Shown: positions 1 through 6,017 of the stretch, piece after piece
Layout: every line of letters starts with the position of its first letter
How positions within the stretch are numbered: the first letter of the stretch is position 1
Assembly (NCBI RefSeq): GCF_028553745.1
Contig: NZ_CP067129.1
Span: 2,338,501 to 2,402,500, forward strand
DNA: 64,000 nt
Reading direction: 5' to 3'
DNA from: Paracoccus seriniphilus
GTDB lineage: Bacteria > Pseudomonadota > Alphaproteobacteria > Rhodobacterales > Rhodobacteraceae
Translations under genes and position numbers: made by a program
The notes under the pieces: generated by a model
Told to the model about the DNA's origin: nothing
The model's database searches: none
Seen by the model: only the letters and a program-made list of their open reading frames with translations

Positions 1-71
1 AAAACAAACAAGATTCTTTGAATTTTCGACTTGCACCCTCCGTCAGCATTGGATATTTCCCGCTCCACAGT

Positions 72-146
72 TGGGGCGTAGCCAAGCGGTAAGGCATCGG
101 TTTTTGGTACCGTGTATCGTAGGTTCGAATCCTACCGCCCCAGCCA
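72..146 (+). tRNA. tRNA-Gln (anticodon TTG)
   Basis: The seven-base acceptor arms 72-78 and 136-142 pair perfectly. The T arm carries the canonical TTCGAAT loop, and a genomically encoded CCA occupies 144-146. The seven-base anticodon loop holds TTG, which reads CAA/CAG glutamine codons. The D arm has the short class I form. It is transcribed toward the gene-poor stretch that follows. tRNA genes are frequent integration sites, but no integrase or duplicated 3' end is visible within the window. Confidence 0.96.
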
Positions 147-783
147 ATATCCTCCAAGTCGTTGATCTGGATCGTCTTATCGAAGACGGACAGCCAATCT
201 GGACCATTGTCCATCACGGCGCCGCCATCCAAAGTCAGGGGCCGCGCCATGGACATGGCCCAATTCATCATCCGTCAGGGTGCGAGCTACACCAAAGACA
301 AACTCACAACGGCTTTGATCGCGCGATACAGGCGGCGACCCGGATTCGGAAAGGGAAGATGCCTGCAGCGCCCCCTCCTGCGCCACGGGCCTCAGTCGAA
401 CCGTGAACCTGCTTTCTATTCTTGTCAGACTGTCGCGCCCGGCCGACAAGACCACCTGCCAGATATACAAGACAGCCGAGGGGATAATGCTGCCTATGCT
501 GCCCCCCGATCCTTGGACCGATCCGGTCTCGAGGCGAGGCTTTGACTGGTCCGCCCCCGAAGCTTCGATCGTTCTGCGCGAGCAGTTTTCCGACCATTGC
601 CCTGCTTCCCAAGGTTGGTGCGCCAGAATCTGGAAGGCAGGTCTCTGTTTTGTCTCGGCCCCGTCAGATGTTATGGATGCGGCAGAACCGGGGCCGTCTT
701 TTTCCGTCGCATCAATCCGACCCACACCAGAAGCCACATTCCCGGCCCTGACATCCGACCAATCGCGTTCTGGCCGAATCGAC
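147..783. other. Gene-poor stretch between tRNA-Gln and the Hint gene
   Basis: About 640 bases without a convincing gene. Several frames stay open here on both strands, but their translations are rich in Arg, Pro and Ser, match no family I recognise, and lack good ribosome-binding sites. The only structured element is a terminator-like hairpin on the + strand at 656-703. The stretch could be eroded coding sequence or hold an untranslated RNA. Confidence 0.5.
656..703 (+). terminator. Orphan intrinsic terminator-like hairpin
   Basis: An eight-base perfect inverted repeat (656-663 with 689-696, CGGCCCCG/CGGGGCCG) encloses a 25-base loop and is followed at once by TCTTTTT. This is the layout of a rho-independent terminator reading left to right. 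No recognised + strand gene ends just upstream, so it may end tRNA-Gln read-through or an unannotated RNA. The large loop lowers confidence. Confidence 0.4.
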
Positions 784-1878
784 CTAACTCTCCAAGAGAA
801 CCAGTTGTTTGTGGTTCCGCTTATGCCTGGCCAAAAGCTTGCTCACCTGCGCCTGTTTCCGAATCGTGAGATGTGCAGGAGATGCGCCCTGACCCGCGGT
901 TTCCAGTTCGGGAAAAATCTCGAAAATCTCCCTGCGCGCCATTTCGGGCAGCGCCTTCAGCGCCTGAACGCCGGTGTAAAGGCTTTCGGCCGGCGCGCCA
1001 TTAGCGAAGACGATCTGATGCGCCTCAAACAGCATGTGAACATAGGTGACAGGGGCGAATGAAGCCACTTGCTCGATACCCTCTGCTTCGACCAGCTTGA
1101 TTGCCGGGACAAAGATCTCTCGTTGCCCGAACATCCGCTCGGCTATCCTTGACGCGATTAGAATGCGATGCTGCGGCGAAACCAGGAGGTCGGAATGCGG
1201 GACGCCCTCTCCCAATGCGCCAGCACTGATGCGAATCGGTCTCAGATGCGGTGAGGCCACAAGTTCAGCAGTCGACAGCTTGCGCCTGCCAATCCAGACG
1301 ATCTTTTGCACGCCGTCTCGGACTGTCACGACATCATCGCCCGCAACCAAAGAACTGATCTGTCGTTCGCCGGTCGGCGTTTTGACCAGTGTTTTTTCGC
1401 AAAAGCACACGACCGAGTTCGTGATCTCGTTCATGTATTGTCGTTGATTGTAGAAGTTATCAAATCCGGTGCTGAATCGGCCAAGCGTGATGGATTGGAT
1501 TTGGTCAGATGCTGCATTGATACCTGCAGCCGCATCTTCGTTTACCAAGATGGCCTGCGAGCCATCCGACAGGGTGATCAGTTCCAGGGTTCCAGTCGAC
1601 GTGGAACCGTCGGCATAGGTGAATGTCGAGCTGACATAACGGTCATTGTCTACCTGCGTGGTTGCGGCTTCGTCCGAGAAATCGCCGTCACGGTCGGTAT
1701 CAACGACAAAACTGTCCCCGATATCAATTGATCCGTTATTCGGCTGAATGGTGCCATCCGTCTGGATATCGATGAACTGGCCAAGGTTGCTGGCGGTCAG
1801 CACGGTACCTTCAGCGGCAGTTCCTCCAACACCTAACGCTGCGTTCAGGTGGAATCCGCTACCTACCATCGTTGCCAT
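784..1878 (-). CDS. Hint-domain (hedgehog/intein-type) protein
   Basis: A 364-residue protein with two parts. The N-terminal ~155 residues are acidic and Gly/Thr/Asp-rich, with no clear signal peptide. From about residue 158 there is a Hint domain of the Hint_2 type common in Rhodobacterales. It starts with a Cys-Phe-Cys motif (C158, C160), has the block-B-like SPQHRIL (H237), and ends in FEAHQIVFANG near residue 285 followed by ESL. In this family the Hint part is thought to self-process or to act in maturation of exported proteins; no downstream extein of useful size is present. The start ATG at 1878 has GAGGAC seven bases upstream. It stands alone, with a gene-free region upstream. Function unknown. 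Confidence 0.8.
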   Translation of the reverse strand: MATMVGSGFHLNAALGVGGTAAEGTVLTASNLGQFIDIQTDGTIQPNNGSIDIGDSFVVDTDRDGDFSDEAATTQVDNDRYVSSTFTYADGSTSTGTLELITLSDGSQAILVNEDAAAGINAASDQIQSITLGRFSTGFDNFYNQRQYMNEITNSVVCFCEKTLVKTPTGERQISSLVAGDDVVTVRDGVQKIVWIGRRKLSTAELVASPHLRPIRISAGALGEGVPHSDLLVSPQHRILIASRIAERMFGQREIFVPAIKLVEAEGIEQVASFAPVTYVHMLFEAHQIVFANGAPAESLYTGVQALKALPEMARREIFEIFPELETAGQGASPAHLTIRKQAQVSKLLARHKRNHKQLVLLES

Positions 1879-2324
1879 AGAAGTCCTCGAATATTAACGT
1901 TATCAAGATGTTGCCAGTTCTGCTTCCCGAGGCAGTCCAGCGAAATCCCGTTTCAAAAGCTGGCCCGACATCGCAGCCGCACATCGCATGGATCCGCCCT
2001 ACATGCAAACATCCCTGCCTTCGACGGCAAAGGAAAGAAGGCAGCGACAAGGCCAGCCGCTTGCTTGAAACGCAGGAAAGGACAGCAACTGCAAACAACA
2101 GGCCCAAGGCCTTTGGGCAGAGTGACCATACGACCTTCAGCCATCCGCTCGGGACGCGATGAATGTGTCGCTCAAGCCGCGATGCAGATTACGACAAACT
2201 GGAAATCCTGCAGAACGCATATGTCATCTGTCGAGGTCGTATCATGGCACTGCCCCGGCCGATCTCTTTTCAGGTGATGGACAGATGATCGCCGAGGCCT
2301 TGCGGCCCACAGCGGTTCACACAC
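1879..2324. other. Intergenic region upstream of the Hint gene
   Basis: About 450 bases with no supported gene. It must contain the promoter of the Hint gene at its left end and the 3' flank of the CoA-binding gene at its right end. Short frames on both strands have no family resemblance. No strong hairpin or repeat was noticed. Confidence 0.5.
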
Positions 2325-2756
2325 TTACAGATATCTGGGGAACTCGATCTTTGGACAGCGGTTCTGAATGACCGTGATGCCGCGCGCTCTGGCCTGCTCT
2401 GCCGCCTCATCATCACGCACGCCCAGTTGCGTCCAGATCACCTTGAGGTCGGGCAGGCAGTCCAGCGCCTCTTCGACGATCCCTGCAACAGCTTCCGACC
2501 GACGGAAGATATCAACCATCTGAACCCCGGCCTCGGGGGGAATTTCGGACAGATGGCCATGGACCTTCTCTCCGAGGATGGTCGAGCCTGCATGACCGGG
2601 ATTGACCGGGATGACACGATAGCCTTGTGCCTGCAGGAATCGGGCCACGCCCCAGCTGGGGCGCGCCTCTTTGGGTGACGCCCCGACCATCGCGATGACC
2701 TTCACGGTCCTGGCGATATTGGCAATGTCCGTGTCTTCATCAAGTTCGAGATTCAT
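2325..2756 (-). CDS. CoA-binding domain protein (YccU type)
   Basis: A 143-residue Rossmann-fold protein of the CoA_binding_2 / YccU family. The nucleotide-binding segment VIAMVGASPKEARPSWGVA near residue 20 and the conserved stretch IPVNPGHAGSTILGEKVH are typical, as is WTQLGVRDDEAAEQARARG in the C-terminal half. Small members of this family bind CoA or related cofactors; a physiological role is not established. The frame is open for 44 more codons upstream. The ATG at 2756 was chosen because the conserved domain starts just after it and GGAGGGGAG lies immediately upstream. A terminator-like hairpin separates it from the YHS gene upstream, so it probably has its own promoter. Confidence 0.85.
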   Translation of the reverse strand: MNLELDEDTDIANIARTVKVIAMVGASPKEARPSWGVARFLQAQGYRVIPVNPGHAGSTILGEKVHGHLSEIPPEAGVQMVDIFRRSEAVAGIVEEALDCLPDLKVIWTQLGVRDDEAAEQARARGITVIQNRCPKIEFPRYL

Positions 2757-2802
2757 GGCGGGTCTCCCCTCCTCAGCCATAAGTTGCATGCAACCTGACA
2801 TA

Positions 2803-2837
2803 GAAAAGGCGCCCGGTCCAGAATTCTGGCCGGGCGC
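2803..2837 (-). terminator. Intrinsic terminator after the YHS-protein gene
   Basis: Eight-base arms 2809-2816 and 2830-2837 (GCGCCCGG/CCGGGCGC) flank an inner palindrome, CCAGAATTCTGG, with one bulged base. Read on the minus strand the hairpin is followed by CTTTTCTA. It lies between the stop of the YHS gene (2979) and the start of the CoA-binding gene (2756). Confidence 0.65.
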
Positions 2838-2867
2838 AAGTCGCGGAACGAGGGACAGTGATCCGAA

Positions 2868-2889
2868 CATGACCGTTCCGATGGTCATG
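2868..2889. repeat. Perfect inverted repeat CATGACC-N8-GGTCATG
   Basis: Seven-base arms 2868-2874 and 2883-2889 with an eight-base spacer lie between the YHS gene and the terminator that follows it. The geometry resembles a dimeric repressor operator, but it could equally be an RNA hairpin in the 3' untranslated region. No regulator gene is adjacent. Confidence 0.35.
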
Positions 2890-2978
2890 CTCTAAGTAGT
2901 AAATGTGCATCACACGGAAAAAGTTCCAGAGGGATCGCGTTTTTGTGATAACGAAACAGGAACATCGGTATCGTCGAA

Positions 2979-3389
2979 TCAGCGTTTCCCTGACCAGTTC
3001 TTCCGCGCCCTGGACAGGATTGAGCGCGGCCTGGTCCTGATCCGATGTTCGGCATTCCTTGACCGCATCAGGTAGAGCCGGTCGCCAATGACCATGAAAT
3101 GATCGGGGTCGCCCGCCTCCTGACGCCCCTCCGAAAGACCAACGGGACACAGGCCATCAAAAGCCGGAGCATAGCCGCGCGGATCCGCCTCGAAGCGGGC
3201 GCGGTTCTCCTCGCTGGAAAAATACCACAGCTTGCCATTCCACAGGGTCGCGATGTCGCTTCGGCCTGCCACGGGATGGCCACGGTCCGAATAGGCCACC
3301 ACATCATAGCCACCAACCGCCCAGTTCTCGGCCGCCGCGGGACATGCGGCAGCCAGACAGAACAACAGGGGAAAGGCGAAATGTTTCAT
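2979..3389 (-). CDS. Exported YHS-domain protein
   Basis: A 136-residue protein with an N-terminal signal peptide (MKHFAFPLLFCLAAACPAAA, cleavage near residue 20). It is followed by a YHS domain: NWAVGGYDVVAYSD, LWNGKLWYFSSEENRARFEADP and YAPAFDGLCPVGLSEG. YHS domains are Cys-containing modules often found in metal-associated periplasmic proteins; the exact ligand here is unknown. The C-terminal ~25 residues are basic. The upstream extension of the open frame (to 3443) was rejected because the signal peptide begins at 3389, although no strong ribosome-binding site is visible there. It lies 86 bases downstream of rlmB on the same strand and may be cotranscribed with it. Confidence 0.8.
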   Translation of the reverse strand: MKHFAFPLLFCLAAACPAAAENWAVGGYDVVAYSDRGHPVAGRSDIATLWNGKLWYFSSEENRARFEADPRGYAPAFDGLCPVGLSEGRQEAGDPDHFMVIGDRLYLMRSRNAEHRIRTRPRSILSRARKNWSGKR

Positions 3390-3475
3390 CGAATCTCGGA
3401 AAAACCAAGATCTCTCAATGCCAGCCTTTGCACTGATTCTCAACGAATCAGATGGTGGATCGCAGGGAAGTGAAC

Positions 3476-4279
3476 TTAGCCGTTCGCCGCAGCATAGAGA
3501 GCCACCGCTGCTGCATTGGAAACATTCAGCGACCCGAAATCCGCCGCGAAGGGAATGCGCGCCAGATGATCACAGCTCTTTGTCGTCAATTCGCGCATGC
3601 CCGGCCCCTCGGCGCCCATCACCAGACAGATCGCCCGGCCCGAGAGATCACTCAGAACCTGCGGCAAGGTCTGCTCTGCCTGCCCGTCCAGCCCGATGAG
3701 GATGAAGCCCATGTTCTTGAGCTGGTTCAGCGCCTCGGCCAGATTGGGCACGCGCAGATAGGGCTGCCGTTCCAGCGCACCGGAAGCGGTTTTTGCCAGG
3801 GCCCCGGTTTCGGGCGCGGAATGACGCGAAGGTGCAATCACGGCCCGGGCCCCGAAGACCTCGGCCGAGCGCAACACCGCACCGATGTTATGCGGGTCGG
3901 TCACACGGTCCAGCGCGACAAGCAGCGGCCGCTGCTCTCCGGGGGCTTCGCGCAGCGCCACCTCGCTCAGGCTGCCCCATTTCAGCGGCCGCACCTCAAG
4001 TGCCGCCCCCTGATGGACGCTGTCGGGCGCAAGCGGAACTGTTTTCCCGAACACGCGGGGATCGGTAATTTCCGGCGTCATGCCATGCAGATCACCCAGA
4101 CGGTCCACCGCGTTGCGCGTCACCACAAGCCGCAGTTTCTCGCGCGAGGGATTCTGCAAGGCGTCACGAACAGCATGCAGGCCGAACAGCCAGACAGTCT
4201 CTGCCGCCGCAGCCCTGCGCGCGCGCTCCTTGTCGATGACCCATGTGGGTTTTCTGTTCCTGCCCGAATTTTCAGCCAT
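3476..4279 (-). CDS. rlmB: 23S rRNA (guanosine-2'-O-)-methyltransferase RlmB
   Basis: A 267-residue SpoU-family (SPOUT) RNA methyltransferase. In the E. coli enzyme the product 2'-O-methylates G2251 in the ribosomal P-loop using S-adenosylmethionine. The N-terminal substrate-binding domain includes WLFGLHAVRDALQNPSREK. The three SpoU motifs follow: ALDRVTDPHNIGAVLRSAEVFG, VMGAEGPGMRELT and IPFAADFGSLNVSNAAAVALY, the last forming the trefoil knot. The frame stays open upstream through the reverse complement of tRNA-Tyr, which is not real coding. The ATG at 4279 gives the normal family length. It is divergent from tRNA-Tyr. Confidence 0.93.
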   Translation of the reverse strand: MAENSGRNRKPTWVIDKERARRAAAAETVWLFGLHAVRDALQNPSREKLRLVVTRNAVDRLGDLHGMTPEITDPRVFGKTVPLAPDSVHQGAALEVRPLKWGSLSEVALREAPGEQRPLLVALDRVTDPHNIGAVLRSAEVFGARAVIAPSRHSAPETGALAKTASGALERQPYLRVPNLAEALNQLKNMGFILIGLDGQAEQTLPQVLSDLSGRAICLVMGAEGPGMRELTTKSCDHLARIPFAADFGSLNVSNAAAVALYAAANG

Positions 4280-4401
4280 ATTGCCATCCTTATCTCGCCA
4301 TCTCTCTCTGCGCGTCCAAAAGCTTTCGCGCAAGTCCCAGAAATCCGCTTGACGCCTCCTTTCACTGCAGTTAATCACGCCCCACGCCGACGGCGATCGG
4401 C

Positions 4402-4485
4402 GGGCGACGTGCTGCAAGGTGCGGCAGCGGACTGTAACTCCGCCGGGGAGACCCATGCCTGGTTCGATTCCAGGGTCGCCCACCA
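4402..4485 (+). tRNA. tRNA-Tyr (anticodon GTA)
   Basis: Acceptor arms GGGCGAC (4402-4408) and GTCGCCC (4475-4481) pair perfectly, with discriminator A and encoded CCA at 4483-4485. The anticodon loop CTGTAAC gives anticodon GTA. A long variable arm marks a class II tRNA, as expected for bacterial tRNA-Tyr. T-rich sequence follows directly (4486-4500). It is divergent from rlmB. Confidence 0.96.
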
Positions 4486-4692
4486 TTCCCCCTCTTTTCA
4501 GATGATTACCTGAAACAGGTTCCCGGATGGTGATGCTGGTCCTGAAGGGCCAAAGCCTTCACGGAACGTGCGATTCAGCCTGGTTCAGGGTCGGGCGCCT
4601 CGCCCAAGTCTTCCCGCAATTGTTCTGCTCGGTGCCGCGCTGCGAATCACTTGGGCACGGCAAGAAGATCTGCAGATTTCCGGCACGCCATC

Positions 4693-4733
4693 GTAAAAAT
4701 GAGAACGCCCGCCGGTGATGAGACCAGCGGGCG
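4693..4733 (-). terminator. Intrinsic terminator of sodB
   Basis: An eleven-base stem with one mismatch (4706-4716 with 4723-4733) and a six-base loop is followed on the minus strand by TTCTCATTTTTA. It lies 25 bases beyond the sodB stop codon, a classical position. Confidence 0.75.
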
Positions 4734-4758
4734 CGATGATATCCGGACGTCAGATCGC

Positions 4759-5358
4759 TTACATGCGCGAGGCGACATTTTCCCAGTTGACCAGCTTTTC
4801 AAGGAAGTTGGTCAGATAGGCCGGACGCTTGTTGCGGAAGTCGATGTAATAGGAATGTTCCCACACGTCGCAGCCCAGCAGCGCGGTCTGACCAAAGCAC
4901 AGCGGGTTCACGCCGTTTTCGGTCTTGGTCACCTTCAGGCTGCCATCGGCGTCCTTGACCAGCCAGCACCAGCCGGAGCCGAATTGGCCTGCACCGGCAG
5001 CGGCGAATTCTTCCTTGAACTTGTCAACCGAGCCAAAAGATTCGGTCAGCGCCTTTTCCAGCTCGCCCGGCATCGGACCGGGATTGGGGCCCATCATTTC
5101 CCAGAACTGGGTGTGGTTCCAATGCTGGCTGGCATTGTTGAAGATGCCATTCTGCGCCACGGCGCCGGCCTGGTAGGTGCCCTTGATGATCTCTTCCAGA
5201 GACTTGCCTTCCCACTCGGTCCCGGCAATCAGCTTGTTGCCATTGTCGACATAGGCCTTGTGGTGAATGTCATGGTGGAATTCCAGCGTCTCCTTGGACA
5301 TGCCGCCGGCAGCCAGCGCATCATGTGCATAAGGAAGATCGGGAAGGGTAAAAGCCAT
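4759..5358 (-). CDS. sodB: Superoxide dismutase, Fe type
   Basis: A 199-residue cytoplasmic superoxide dismutase, converting superoxide to O2 and H2O2. The metal ligands are present: H28, H82 (in SQHWNHTQFW), D164 and H168 (DVWEHSYYIDFRNKRPAYL). Gln78 before WNH, together with the absence of Gln in the NGVNPL loop, is the pattern of Fe- rather than Mn-enzymes; metal choice is nevertheless an inference. The ATG at 5358 is preceded by AAGGAGAGG, an excellent ribosome-binding site, so the 15-codon upstream extension was rejected. It is monocistronic, with its own terminator downstream. Confidence 0.95.
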   Translation of the reverse strand: MAFTLPDLPYAHDALAAGGMSKETLEFHHDIHHKAYVDNGNKLIAGTEWEGKSLEEIIKGTYQAGAVAQNGIFNNASQHWNHTQFWEMMGPNPGPMPGELEKALTESFGSVDKFKEEFAAAGAGQFGSGWCWLVKDADGSLKVTKTENGVNPLCFGQTALLGCDVWEHSYYIDFRNKRPAYLTNFLEKLVNWENVASRM

Positions 5359-5498
5359 GGTCCTCTCCTTTCTGAAAGGTTCGCTCTGTATATCCGGGCG
5401 CACAGTCCCGCATTCGCCGGTTCAACGCAAGGGGGGCAGAGCGGTTCCGAGGCACCCATCAGGGACATCCCCGCAACCGCTGATGCGCCCTGGGCAGG

Positions 5499-6017
5499 TC
5501 ATCGCGGCGCCAGATAACTGCCCGGCAAGGCTGCGTTTTTCAAGAGCAGACCCAGATAGTCGGCAGAGGAACGGAAGCCGATGATCCGGAAACCGCCGTC
5601 AATCCGCCAGAATGCCGCCGCCGTCTGTGCCGCCCGGCTGCGGCGCAGTTCATGCGGCCCCAATGCACCCAGATTGGCCGGGCTCAGCTTGGCCAGAACG
5701 TCATCGGCATTGGGACCGGTGACATCATAGATGACCCGCGCATCCGACATGTCGACGGCCAGCGCATGCTGTTGTGACAGCCCCTGCTCCAGAGCCTGCA
5801 GCACCTGTGCAACCTCTCCCCTGGGCATCAGGCAGAGGAACTCGTCCGGGGACATCCAGCCGATCCGGCGATCTCCGCTTCCGGTGATCTGTCGCGCTTC
5901 AGGGGCGGCAAATCCCATGACATCAGACAGGACCGGGCCCGCCTGTTCCGGGTCTGCGCGCAGCGAAATCATGCCAATGCCGTCAACACGGCTGACGGTT
6001 GCCAAAGCCTCAGCCAT
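5499..6017 (-). CDS. soxG: Sarcosine oxidase gamma subunit
   Basis: A 172-residue protein with the SoxG/GcvT-like fold of the gamma subunit of heterotetrameric sarcosine oxidase. Recognisable stretches are IGWMSPDEFLCLMP, VDMSDARVIYDVTGPNADDVLAKLSP and FWRIDGGFRIIGFRSSADYL. The complex oxidatively demethylates sarcosine to glycine, passing the one-carbon unit to tetrahydrofolate and making H2O2. The gamma subunit is structural and has no cofactor of its own. It is the last gene of the operon and overlaps the end of soxA by eight bases, which implies translational coupling. Confidence 0.93.
   Translation of the reverse strand: MAEALATVSRVDGIGMISLRADPEQAGPVLSDVMGFAAPEARQITGSGDRRIGWMSPDEFLCLMPRGEVAQVLQALEQGLSQQHALAVDMSDARVIYDVTGPNADDVLAKLSPANLGALGPHELRRSRAAQTAAAFWRIDGGFRIIGFRSSADYLGLLLKNAALPGSYLAPR

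Noticed and set aside
403..1062. 219-codon + strand frame after tRNA-Gln
   Set aside because: It overlaps the Hint gene on the opposite strand, passes through the terminator-like hairpin, has no good ribosome-binding site and resembles no family.
1859..2107. 82-codon minus-strand frame ahead of the Hint gene
   Set aside because: It overlaps the Hint start and has no ribosome-binding site or family resemblance.
4280..4486. N-terminal extension of rlmB
   Set aside because: It translates the antisense of tRNA-Tyr; family homology starts at 4279.
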